Shown: one piece after another, positions 7,254 to 14,436 of the stretch
How positions within the stretch are numbered: position 1 is the first letter of the stretch
Layout: each line of letters begins with the position of its first letter
Source of the DNA: an uncultured Roseobacter sp.
GTDB lineage: Bacteria; Pseudomonadota; Alphaproteobacteria; Rhodobacterales; Rhodobacteraceae
Reading direction: 5' to 3'
DNA: 46,153 nt
NCBI RefSeq assembly: GCF_947499265.1
Contig: NZ_CANMNK010000015.1
Location: 1-46,153, forward strand
Notes under the pieces: model-generated
Told to the model about the DNA's origin: nothing
The model's database searches: none
What the model saw: the letters and a program-made list of their open reading frames with translations, nothing else
Position numbers and translations under genes: made by a program

Positions 7254-7934
7254 ATGACCATCACAGTGTACAATATCAGCGGCTCACCGATGGGCTGGCG
7301 GGTCCTGCTGGGGCTTGCCTTCAAGGGGCTCGACTACGAGGTGGTGTACCTCAGCGGATCGGACAAAGAACATCAGCAGGATCCGTTCTTGCAGATGAAC
7401 CCTCATGGGAAAGTACCGGTTCTGGAATATGGCGGCATCTATCGGCGCGAGTCGCTATCGATCCTTGGCTGGTTGGATGAGCAGTACCCCACACGCCCCC
7501 TTTTTGGCCAAACGCCAGCAAAGATCAGCGCCACTTGGATACATGCCGCAAGGTACAGTGACTATCTTTTGAAAGCCACAAGTCAGGTCGTGTTTCCGGT
7601 GTTTAACGGATCTGACGGTGCGCCAAAGGCACCGGGGGGAAACGAACCCGCGATTGAGCCAGCGTCTTCGCTTCTGAAGACTGAGCTGAGCGAGCTGGAA
7701 CAAAGCCTATCCGAGAGCGCCTTCCTGTGTGGAGGCGCCCCAAGTGCCGCTGACGCCGTCGCCTTTCCGGAAATTGGGCGGGTTATGCGCGCAATAGAAA
7801 CCAAACCTGCATCAATGTCTGACTTGGGCTTCGGTGATTTCGATCTGGACTTTCCGAAGATCGCCCGTTGGCGCGACCGCATCACGGCCTTGCCGGGCTA
7901 CTCCAAGACAGTGCCACCGCACTGGACTGAATGA
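7254..7934 (+). CDS. Glutathione S-transferase family protein (GST 2 of a divergent pair)
   Basis: The 226-residue protein has the same architecture as its divergent neighbour: TVYNISGSPMGWRVLLGLAFK start, NPHGKVPVLEYGG with cis-proline, RRESLSILGWLDEQ with the glutathione-contacting E-S, helical C-terminal domain with GGAPSAADAVAFPEI, and a PPHW ending. A longer open frame begins at 7029, but it crosses the promoter elements and lacks a GST-like sequence, so ATG 7254 (after GGGGAG) is preferred. Its stop is 20 bases before the next gene, so it heads an operon with the SRPBCC and DUF1330 genes. Confidence 0.9.
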   Translation: MTITVYNISGSPMGWRVLLGLAFKGLDYEVVYLSGSDKEHQQDPFLQMNPHGKVPVLEYGGIYRRESLSILGWLDEQYPTRPLFGQTPAKISATWIHAARYSDYLLKATSQVVFPVFNGSDGAPKAPGGNEPAIEPASSLLKTELSELEQSLSESAFLCGGAPSAADAVAFPEIGRVMRAIETKPASMSDLGFGDFDLDFPKIARWRDRITALPGYSKTVPPHWTE

Positions 7935-7954
7935 CATCGAGAGAAGGAAACACA

Positions 7955-8407
7955 ATGGCCCAAAAAAACTATGAAAGAACCATAAGGACAACCGCCAGCA
8001 GATCAGAAGCATATGCTGCGCTGACGACGGGATTCACGCAGTGGTGGACCAGCGACGCTGGCACATTCGAAAAGCCCGGAGATGTTGCCAAATTCGGTTT
8101 TAGCGGGAAGCTAGGCTATTGGAAGTTCAAGGCGACGTCTCTTGAACCAAATCGTGTTGAACTGGAATGCGTTGAGGCGCTGCACCTCCATGAAGGGCAA
8201 CCAAAAGAGATCGAGACCGAATGGCTTGGAACACGTGCGATCTGGGACATAGATGAGACCGTTGGCGGCACCGAAATTCATTTTGTGCACGATGGCCTGA
8301 CGCCCGATCTGCTGTGTTTCGATATCTGCGAAGCGGGCTGGGACATGTTCTTTGTGGATAGCCTCAAAGCTTATCTCGATACCGGGACCGGCAAGCCGCA
8401 TGTGTGA
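7955..8407 (+). CDS. SRPBCC-fold protein
   Basis: The 150-residue product looks like a START/AHSA1-type domain: ERTIRTTASRSEAYAALTTGFTQWWTSDA, then a short beta sheet (GDVAKFGFSGKLGYWKFK), WDIDETVGGTEIHFVHDGL and a long C-terminal helix (CEAGWDMFFVDSLKAYLDTG). ATG 7955 is chosen because GAAGGA stands 7 bases upstream; an in-frame ATG at 7931 overlaps the GST stop but has no site. Likely a lipophilic-ligand or substrate-binding protein working with the GST. Function unknown. Confidence 0.85.
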   Translation: MAQKNYERTIRTTASRSEAYAALTTGFTQWWTSDAGTFEKPGDVAKFGFSGKLGYWKFKATSLEPNRVELECVEALHLHEGQPKEIETEWLGTRAIWDIDETVGGTEIHFVHDGLTPDLLCFDICEAGWDMFFVDSLKAYLDTGTGKPHV

Positions 8408-8465
8408 GATTGGCACAAGGCACACACCGGCGGATCCAGGGCGTCCCAAGAGCGGAGAAAGCGCG

Positions 8466-8906
8466 ATGAATACCGAAACACTCCAGAAGCAGCTTGTCGA
8501 ATGGTATGGCGATGGTTCAAACGGGGCTGTCCCACGCCCCGAACAATGGGCGCGGATACTGCATCGTGCGCCGGGTCAAGCGATCACTTTGATCAATTTT
8601 TTCAAGTTCCGTGAAGAGGCAGACTATAAGGACAGGGGAGCGCATGTGTCGGGTAGTGAGGCGTTCGACGCATATGCCGCTGTGAGCATTCCAACGATGA
8701 AACGTGTTGGTGGAGCGTTCCTGCTTGTCGCGCCTTTTGAGGCATCGCTGATCGGCGAAGATGAGGATTGGGATCTTGTCGCCATCGGCGCGTATCCAAA
8801 TCGCCAGGCCTTTCTGGATCTCTATCAGGACGCAACCTACCGGGCGGCTTTCACGCATCGCACGGCGGCCTGTGCCCTGCAAAAGGTGCTCATCGCGGGG
8901 ACTTAA
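8466..8906 (+). CDS. DUF1330-like protein
   Basis: A 146-residue protein with a ferredoxin-like (dimeric alpha-beta barrel) pattern: QAITLINFFKFREEADYKD, a central AFDAYAAVSIPTMKRVGGAFLLVAPFE and a final DWDLVAIGAYPNRQAFLDLYQDATYRAAFTHR, which is the W/YD-x-x-x-I/L-x-x-YPxxxAFxxLxxxxxY pattern of DUF1330 proteins. It has no assigned activity. GGAG lies 10 bases before ATG 8466. Position in the GST 2 operon suggests a role in metabolising the same compound. Confidence 0.82.
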   Translation: MNTETLQKQLVEWYGDGSNGAVPRPEQWARILHRAPGQAITLINFFKFREEADYKDRGAHVSGSEAFDAYAAVSIPTMKRVGGAFLLVAPFEASLIGEDEDWDLVAIGAYPNRQAFLDLYQDATYRAAFTHRTAACALQKVLIAGT

Positions 8907-9015
8907 CATCTGGCCTACGGCTGGCTCTTGAAACGATCTTTCTTGCTATGAGGCTTCATGGGTTAGGTCGCTGAGTTTACGTCAGGCTGCATCGCTGACA
9001 CTCAACACCCCCCGG

Positions 9016-10011
9016 CTATGAGAACTGCGCGAATAGGTTGTCGATTTCTTCGATGTCGGCAGTTTGCATAAGTGCAATTGAAAGCAGAATGCGTGCTTTC
9101 TGAGGCGACAATCTCCGCGCACCAATGAGCTCCGCCAAGCCATTTTGCCTGAGACAAACCGTTGAGCCCGCAGATGCACGCGAGGACATAACCGCGACAA
9201 CACCCTGCATATGCGCCTCGCGTAGCGCGCGTCGCTGATCAGGTGTCGCGTATCCTGGTGCAAGCCCCGCGACGACGATACCCTTTGCTCCGGCCGCGAC
9301 AGATGCATCAATATGTGTGCCGTCCGCCCCGGCATAGCTGGCCACAACATCTACGCGGGGCCAGTCCTTGGGTCTGCGCCAAGCCAGCGACGGACTGCGC
9401 AACTGAGGATGGGTTCGAAATGAGACCGAGGTACCCTCAATGGTGCCAAGCGGTCCGGAATTTGGGGACTCAAAAGCATCGAGCGCGAAGTTTGAGCTTT
9501 TGGTAACGTCTGCTGCTGCATGAATTTCGCCGTTCATCACAACCAGGACGCCGCGACCCCGCGCCTTCGGGGAGGATGCAACCCTCAGGGCGCCCCAAAG
9601 ATTGTGAGCCGCATCGGAAGAGATGGCATTGGCCGGTCGCTGTGATCCGGTAAAGACAATGGGCACATCGGTGCCAAGCAAGACGTCCAGGGCAAAGGCG
9701 CTTTCTTCCAGCGTGGCGGTACCATGCGTAACCACAATGCCGGACAGGTTTTGGTTGGCCTCGATTGCTGCCGATATCTCAGCGCGCAGCGACCACCAGA
9801 ATTCGGGGCCAAGTTCCGTGCTGGAAACAGGTTCAAACCCGGAAGTCCGGAGCGTGATGTCAGACGGTGTGATCGAAAGCGTATCCAGCAATTCCCGGGG
9901 GGAGAGCCGCGTTCCGGCAACGGGATAATCAAGAAAGTCGAAGCGATCGGCTGCCAGGCACGAGATGGTCCCACCGGTTCCGATGATCAGAACATTGGTT
10001 TCTTTGGTCAT
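9016..10011 (-). CDS. Asparaginase-family protein (conserved Asp replaced)
   Basis: The 331 residues match the L-asparaginase/Glu-tRNA amidotransferase fold: the nucleophile loop GTGGTIS (residues 11-17, Thr15), the second motif VTHGTATLEESAF (residues 94-106), and the lysine motif VTKSSNFALDAF (Lys171). In classical enzymes the second motif reads HGTDTMEE; here the Asp partner of the catalytic Thr is Ala99. Other bacterial asparaginase-family proteins carry the same change as far as I recall, so it may be a distinct subfamily with another substrate or weak activity. Start at 10011 follows AAGGTGA. No signal peptide, so cytoplasmic. Confidence 0.85.
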   Translation of the reverse strand: MTKETNVLIIGTGGTISCLAADRFDFLDYPVAGTRLSPRELLDTLSITPSDITLRTSGFEPVSSTELGPEFWWSLRAEISAAIEANQNLSGIVVTHGTATLEESAFALDVLLGTDVPIVFTGSQRPANAISSDAAHNLWGALRVASSPKARGRGVLVVMNGEIHAAADVTKSSNFALDAFESPNSGPLGTIEGTSVSFRTHPQLRSPSLAWRRPKDWPRVDVVASYAGADGTHIDASVAAGAKGIVVAGLAPGYATPDQRRALREAHMQGVVAVMSSRASAGSTVCLRQNGLAELIGARRLSPQKARILLSIALMQTADIEEIDNLFAQFS

Positions 10012-10127
10012 TTCACCTTCGTTCCGTCCTGGATAGGGGCGCCACAGCAGCATGTGTTTGCAATCGTTTGACCGACGTGGCGCATGCAAAAGACATGCAA
10101 CGGATCGGTCCCGTTACATGTCGTCTT

Positions 10128-10541
10128 TTAGGCGTATTTCGCTCTCTTTGAAACAAGGCCTAACCAGAGCCCCAAGAGCGTTGTATGCAAAGCGATGAAT
10201 CCGCCCGTCAGCAAGAACCAAAGCATGAGGTCATCGATCCTGACTTTCGCTGCGATACCGAAGAGGGCGGAGGCCGCGGTGAACACGCCCATCAGCCAGG
10301 CGACCTTCAGCGCGTCCAGCCACGCTGCATTCCGCCAGTCCGTACGGAAGTAAATCAGCACGATTGCCAGGGACTCCAACACCCAGGCACTCACCCCATA
10401 GAGGTAAAGCGGGTCGTCCATGCGGCTAAAAACACCCAGGCGGAGGAATTGCTGTTCGAAAAGGACAACGTGCCAAAAGACTGCAAGGCAGGCTGTGATC
10501 AGGAAAGCGCCGGCAAAGGCCAGTATTTGCGGTTTTGTCAT
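10128..10541 (-). CDS. Small four-helix membrane protein, hypothetical
   Basis: The 137-residue protein has four hydrophobic segments (roughly residues 7-28, 46-66, 82-100 and 108-130). Start 10541 follows GAGGATATCAA. I do not recognise a family. It is divergent from the HxlR regulator at 10681, and element copy C lies between the two starts, so it may belong to the regulon. Several hydrophobic proteins of this size in detoxification loci are DoxX-like or DUF-type; no quinone or heme motif is visible here. Confidence 0.75.
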   Translation of the reverse strand: MTKPQILAFAGAFLITACLAVFWHVVLFEQQFLRLGVFSRMDDPLYLYGVSAWVLESLAIVLIYFRTDWRNAAWLDALKVAWLMGVFTAASALFGIAAKVRIDDLMLWFLLTGGFIALHTTLLGLWLGLVSKRAKYA

Positions 10542-10616
10542 TTGATATCCTCGGGAAGTGTTAGATTGCGATGCTTTCGCGATCAGCTATCACCAGAGAT
10601 CAAAAACAGTATGCCA

Positions 10617-10660
10617 TTGCAAGAAGGCAGAATTTTCAAGTATAGTGCTGAAAATGATAC
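10617..10660 (+). promoter_or_regulatory. 41-bp element copy C overlapping a good promoter for the HxlR gene
   Basis: TTGCAA (10617-10622), 18 bases, then TATAGT (10641-10646) make a plausible sigma70-type promoter ending about 28 bases before the HxlR ATG. The 41-bp element proper is 10620-10660: CAAGAAGGCAGAAT at its left end and AAAATGATAC at its right end. Overlap of the conserved element with -35 to +8 is what a repressor site would look like. Confidence 0.7.
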
Positions 10661-10680
10661 CATGATTGAAAGGTCCGGAA

Positions 10681-11031
10681 ATGGCGACCAAATCCGAAGC
10701 CGAGGCGCTTGAACAACATCCTGAATTGGCTGATCTGTGCCCAATGCCCGATATTGCCAAGCTGATCGGTGGCAAGTGGAAGCTCATCATTCTGCAAATC
10801 CTGATTTTCAAAGGCACCAAACGGTTCAACGAACTCAGGCGTATGATCCCCGGTGTCACCCAGACGATGCTGACCAATCAGTTGAGAGCGCTAGAGAGTG
10901 ACGGGCTGGTGACACGCAAAGTCTACGCCGAAGTCCCGCCAAAGGTGGAATACACCGCCACGCAGCGCGCGCTGGACCTTCAGGAGATGTTTCACGCGAT
11001 GCACAATTGGTGGCTCCGGGCAGACGGGTAG
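10681..11031 (+). CDS. HxlR-family transcriptional regulator with an N-terminal cysteine
   Basis: The 116-residue product shows the HxlR winged helix: LIGGKWKLIILQILIFKGTKRFNELRRMIPGVTQTMLTNQLRALESDGLVTRKVYAEVPPKVEYTAT, all in the canonical order. A single cysteine (Cys20) sits in LADLCPMPD just before the helix, the position of the redox- and electrophile-sensing cysteine in YodB, HypR and QorR-type members. ATG 10681 has AAAGG 8 bases upstream; a TTG five codons earlier is possible but less likely. Element copy C overlaps its promoter, suggesting autoregulation. The nearby GSTs and SDR are likely targets (inference). Confidence 0.9.
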   Translation: MATKSEAEALEQHPELADLCPMPDIAKLIGGKWKLIILQILIFKGTKRFNELRRMIPGVTQTMLTNQLRALESDGLVTRKVYAEVPPKVEYTATQRALDLQEMFHAMHNWWLRADG

Positions 11032-11049
11032 AGCCGCGCGCCCGCGCCC

Positions 11050-11811
11050 CTAATCGACGATATGACCGGCTGAGTTGTTCAGCATCGTGCCCGCCATGAA
11101 CGCGGCCATATCAGACGCAGCGAATGCAAAGACAGCCGCAGTATCCTTGGCTGTGGGCAGCTTCTTGAGCGCCGTCTTGTTTTGCTCGATGAAATCTTTC
11201 ATCTCCGCAAAGCTCATTCCCATATTCGCGCCCATGGTCGAGAATGTGTAGTCGATCGTGGGCGAGCCCGGCATGGCCTCAGACCGCACGCCAAGAACGC
11301 GTACACCGGCTGGCCCGTATTCATGCGCAAGCGAGCGCATCAGTCCTTCTGTCGCCGCATGAGAGGCGGTTAATGCTGGCGCCCAGGGCGCGCCAACCTT
11401 GGCCAAGGTTGATGTGTTCAGAATGATCACACCGCTTTCCTGTTTCGCCATGTGGCGAAATGCAGATTTTGCGGTAATGAACTGTGCGGCGGTGTCGACA
11501 GAGAGCGGAGCCAGGAATTGTTTCAAGGTCACGTCACTGGCCGGTTTCCCATGGTCGTAGCGCCGAGGTTCGACACCTGACATGTTGACCACGATATCAA
11601 TTGATCCGGTCTCATCCGCGATCTGGTCAATGTATGCGTCAACTGCGTTTTCATCTGTTGCGTCGACGACCGCTAGCGTCGGTTGATCGGCTCTTGCCCG
11701 GCGTGAGGAGCTAAAGACTGTCGCCCCGTCCTGCTCAAACCTTTTCGCGATGCTCTGTCCCAAATAGCCACCAGCGCCGAAAACCAGCGCGTTCTTTCCA
11801 GTAAGTAACAT
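11050..11811 (-). CDS. SDR-family protein lacking the canonical catalytic Tyr and Lys
   Basis: A 253-residue short-chain dehydrogenase/reductase fold: nucleotide-binding start NALVFGAGGYLGQSIAKRF (residues 7-25, G-x-G-G-x-x-G instead of the usual TGxxxGIG), NMSG in place of NNAG (76-79), and the catalytic Ser region ILNTSTLA (Ser134). Where the YxxxK dyad should be (147-151) the sequence reads LTASH, so both Tyr and Lys are replaced. It may bind NAD(P) without classical reductase activity. Start 11811 follows GAGGT. Element copy D lies about 100 bases upstream. Confidence 0.85.
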   Translation of the reverse strand: MLLTGKNALVFGAGGYLGQSIAKRFEQDGATVFSSSRRARADQPTLAVVDATDENAVDAYIDQIADETGSIDIVVNMSGVEPRRYDHGKPASDVTLKQFLAPLSVDTAAQFITAKSAFRHMAKQESGVIILNTSTLAKVGAPWAPALTASHAATEGLMRSLAHEYGPAGVRVLGVRSEAMPGSPTIDYTFSTMGANMGMSFAEMKDFIEQNKTALKKLPTAKDTAAVFAFAASDMAAFMAGTMLNNSAGHIVD

Positions 11812-11913
11812 GATTGACCTCTTTCTATTGAAATCCAGAAGATCGCGGGGAGAGCAGAACTCTGTTCAGTCGCCGCGCATTCCAAGGCAATCTAGAAAAT
11901 CAGTATGATTACA

Positions 11914-11954
11914 CAAGAAGGCAGAATTTTCGTATATAGAAAGGAAAATCATAC
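11914..11954 (+). promoter_or_regulatory. 41-bp repeated promoter/operator element, copy D
   Basis: CAAGAAGGCAGAAT at 11914-11927, TATAGA at 11935-11940 and AAAATCATAC at the end. As in copy C the spacing of CAA to TATAGA is 18 bases. It lies 103 bases upstream of the SDR start on the opposite strand; no convincing plus-strand gene follows until gpsA at 12511, so it probably serves the SDR as an operator rather than as a rightward promoter. Confidence 0.6.
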
Positions 11955-12246
11955 TAATAAGAGACTTAGGGCGGTTTTGCTTACGCGGACGCTGCGCAGT
12001 GATCGGTCCTCGACCTCTCAAGAGCGACCGTTCAGCGCGATGCGGGAAACCGGTAGATTGGGATCGAGCCAGCCGCTTGTCGCAAAGTGGCGGAACGATA
12101 GTCTCCAAGGCCGACGGATTTATTTACATAAGAACGATTACCAGTGGTTTGGGGGCGAAGGTAAAATATGCTGTATCTTTGCCAGTCAGGACGATTGAGG
12201 TCGGAAGCGCCGCCATAGAAGCTCATGATGCAGTTGCAGAAAAGAT
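11955..12246. other. Intergenic stretch without a recognisable gene
   Basis: Open frames on both strands here are short and arginine/serine-rich. None has a good start site and no family is recognised. The stretch could hold decayed gene fragments. It separates the SDR from the gpsA operon. Confidence 0.4.
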
Positions 12247-12441
12247 CTAAAAACGACATGCTATATGTCGCTTTTGGGTTTTTAAATTGATCATAATCTC
12301 ATCGATATGCCCAACGCTGGTGCAAATACAGTGAATCTTGGGTTTTCGAAACTGCCTCGGTGCATCCTTCGCTCCCGCAGCATTGACTTCTGGCGGTGCG
12401 ATCACAGTTTTAAGGGCATGGACAAAACGTAAGCTCTTCAT
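12247..12441 (-). CDS. Possible small protein (64 residues), uncertain
   Basis: ATG 12441 is preceded by AAGGAAA about 8 bases upstream, and the frame encodes 64 residues with a basic, cysteine-containing C-terminal half (KPKIHCICTSVGHIDEIM). Against it, the last codons overlap a perfect hairpin with a T run (12255-12276) that looks like a terminator. No family is recognised. It is divergent from gpsA. Confidence 0.28.
   Translation of the reverse strand: MKSLRFVHALKTVIAPPEVNAAGAKDAPRQFRKPKIHCICTSVGHIDEIMINLKTQKRHIACRF
12250..12276 (-). terminator. Hairpin with T runs on both sides
   Basis: CGACAT-GCTAT-ATGTCG (12255-12271) is flanked by AAAAA on the left and CTTTT on the right. Read on the minus strand it is a 6-bp stem followed by TTTTT, so it could end minus-strand transcription coming from the gpsA side; on the plus strand it is followed by CTTTT. 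Confidence 0.45.
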
Positions 12442-12510
12442 TTTCAGCTTTCCTTACGCGCCGCACGGCCCTGCTGGCGCGACGTCTTTGTTTTCCCAAG
12501 GATCTATTTC

Positions 12511-13653
12511 ATGAAACACAGCCCTGTCTCAGGTTCTCCGATCTCTCATAAAGTCCGCCCTTATTCCCGTGTCGCTGTGATCGGTGCGGGATCATGGGGC
12601 ACGGCGCTGGCCGTCACGTTGGCGCAAGCGGGGTGTAAAACCATGATCTACGGTCGCGACCCGGTTGTGATCGATGAGATCAACAGCAATGCGACGACAC
12701 AAAGGTTTCTGCCAGGCGTCACACTGCCCAAAGGCCTCTTTGGGGTGAAGGATATGGCCTTTGCGCTGGAACGTTCTGAGGCGGTGCTGATTGTTGTGCC
12801 CTCTCGCAGTGTGCGCAATGTCGCACGGCAGGTCGCCGCGCATGTGCCAAAAGGCACGCCCATCGCTGTTTGCGCCAAAGGCATTGAACCCGAAACCGGC
12901 CTCTTGATGACACAGGTCACCGAAGAGGAGCTGGGCGATCATCCCGTGGGCTGCGTGTCTGGCCCGACTTTTGCGCTTGAGACGGCCATGGGGCATCCAA
13001 CTGCAGCGACCGTGGCTTTCCCGTTCACTTATTCGGATCGGCTCAAGCCACATGAGAGCCCGGCCGTGCGTCTTGCCGTGTCGCTGACGACAGAAAGTTT
13101 CCGGGCGTATGTCTCAGATGATTTGGTAGGGGTCGAAATTGGCGGCGCGGTGAAGAACATCATCGCAATTGCCTGCGGCCTGATGACGGGTGCAGGCTTT
13201 GCCGAAAATACCCGCGCCGCTCTGATCACGCGCGGTCTTGATGAAATGAAAGCACTCGCTGTCGCCCTGGGCGGGCGCCGCGAAACGGTCACGGGTTTGT
13301 CCGGGATTGGCGATCTGGCGCTGACCTGCGCGAGCCCGACCTCCCGCAACATGGCGTTGGGGCAACAATTGGGACAGGGGCGTGCCCGCGCGGATTGCTT
13401 TGAGGGCAAACCGGTCGTGGTGGAGGGCGAAATGAATGCGAAATCCGTCACCGACCTGGCCCGCAGCCTGAATGTCGCCATGCCGATTTGTGAAACTGTC
13501 CGGGCAATCCTGCATGAAGGGGCGGAATTGGGTACGGCCTTTGCCAGCCTCTGGGCCCGCCCGATTGAGGCGGAGCCGCGCACGATGGACCTGTCTTTTG
13601 ACCACCCTGCAACCGATCAAGATATTGCAACACTCGCAGAAAGGATCTCATGA
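12511..13653 (+). CDS. gpsA: Glycerol-3-phosphate dehydrogenase [NAD(P)+] of the glucosylglycerol operon
   Basis: The 380-residue protein has the GpsA signature: GAGSWGTALA (residues 25-34) for NAD(P), CAKGIEPETG with Lys123, GPTFA (151-155), catalytic Lys215 in EIGGAVKNIIAIA, and NTRAALITRG (233-242). It reduces dihydroxyacetone phosphate to sn-glycerol 3-phosphate. It is longer than the usual 320-335 residues because of an N-terminal extension of about 20 residues and an insert of roughly 10 residues after HPTAATVAF (about 170-185). It overlaps the phosphatase by ATGA, and ggpS follows. This is therefore probably a paralogue that supplies the acceptor for glucosylglycerol synthesis rather than the phospholipid housekeeping copy. 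AAGGA precedes ATG 12511. Confidence 0.9.
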   Translation: MKHSPVSGSPISHKVRPYSRVAVIGAGSWGTALAVTLAQAGCKTMIYGRDPVVIDEINSNATTQRFLPGVTLPKGLFGVKDMAFALERSEAVLIVVPSRSVRNVARQVAAHVPKGTPIAVCAKGIEPETGLLMTQVTEEELGDHPVGCVSGPTFALETAMGHPTAATVAFPFTYSDRLKPHESPAVRLAVSLTTESFRAYVSDDLVGVEIGGAVKNIIAIACGLMTGAGFAENTRAALITRGLDEMKALAVALGGRRETVTGLSGIGDLALTCASPTSRNMALGQQLGQGRARADCFEGKPVVVEGEMNAKSVTDLARSLNVAMPICETVRAILHEGAELGTAFASLWARPIEAEPRTMDLSFDHPATDQDIATLAERIS

Positions 13654-14435
13654 CCCGCCACGCAACCTTCGACGTGTCAGATATTTCCAAAAAAACCATG
13701 GTTCTTGCCACCGATCTGGATGGCACGTTTCTGGGTGGCTCCGCTGACCAGCGCAAGGGGCTCTATGACTGGATTGAACAGCACCGGCGGGCCATCGGTC
13801 TGATCTTCGTCACGGGCCGTGATCCGGGGTTTATTCACGATTTGGTGCGCAGCCAAGGCGTGCCACAGCCTGATTATGTCATCGGCGATGTAGGCACGAC
13901 CATTGCCGTGATGGACGACAAGCAGCATGTCACCCCTATCCAAACACTTGAAGAACATATTGCAAGCGCATGGGCCGATGCCGGACCACAGGCACAATTC
14001 GCGCTGAACGGCATGCCGGGTCTTACGCTGCAATCCACGCTGTTCCGCTACAGGCTGAGCTATGACATGGATCCCGCGCGCTTTGACCCTGCCGCCGTAG
14101 ACAAGATCGAGGCTTTGGGCCTTGATGCCATCATTTCGGACAACAGATTTTTTGATGTACTGCCGAAAGGTGTCAGCAAGGGGCCGTCGCTGTTACGCCT
14201 GATGGATCACTTAGGGATCGCGAAGGAGCGCGTGTTGGTGGCCGGTGACACGCTGAACGACCTGTCGATGTTGGAGACGGGTTTGCCCGCTGTTGCGGTT
14301 GGCGGATCAGAACCCGCCTTGATCGCCGCCGTCACAGACATCGACACTGTCTACGCTGCGGAGGCCGAGGGCGCTGCCGGTATTGCCGAAGCGATCTTGC
14401 ACCACAAGCTTTTCAGAACACCTGAAGGGGCATAG
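13650..14435 (+). CDS. HAD-IIB phosphatase, probable glucosylglycerol-phosphate phosphatase
   Basis: The 261 residues contain all four HAD motifs: DLDGT (22-26, nucleophile Asp22 and Asp24), VTGR (54-57), Lys177 in KGVSKGPSL, and GDTLND (199-204). The cap and the KGxSKGxxL/GDTLNDLSML features resemble sucrose-6-phosphate phosphatase and mannosyl-3-phosphoglycerate phosphatase. Placed between gpsA and ggpS with ATGA and 1-base junctions, it is best read as the enzyme that dephosphorylates glucosylglycerol phosphate (GgpP role). This phosphatase is not the cyanobacterial StpA type, so the assignment is from context. An alternative is trehalose-6-phosphate phosphatase. Confidence 0.8.
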   Translation: MTRHATFDVSDISKKTMVLATDLDGTFLGGSADQRKGLYDWIEQHRRAIGLIFVTGRDPGFIHDLVRSQGVPQPDYVIGDVGTTIAVMDDKQHVTPIQTLEEHIASAWADAGPQAQFALNGMPGLTLQSTLFRYRLSYDMDPARFDPAAVDKIEALGLDAIISDNRFFDVLPKGVSKGPSLLRLMDHLGIAKERVLVAGDTLNDLSMLETGLPAVAVGGSEPALIAAVTDIDTVYAAEAEGAAGIAEAILHHKLFRTPEGA

Positions 14436-14436
14436 C

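Noticed and set aside
11955..12246. A real gene in the arginine-rich frames after copy D
   Set aside because: Frames are short on both strands, none has a good start site, and translations show no domain.
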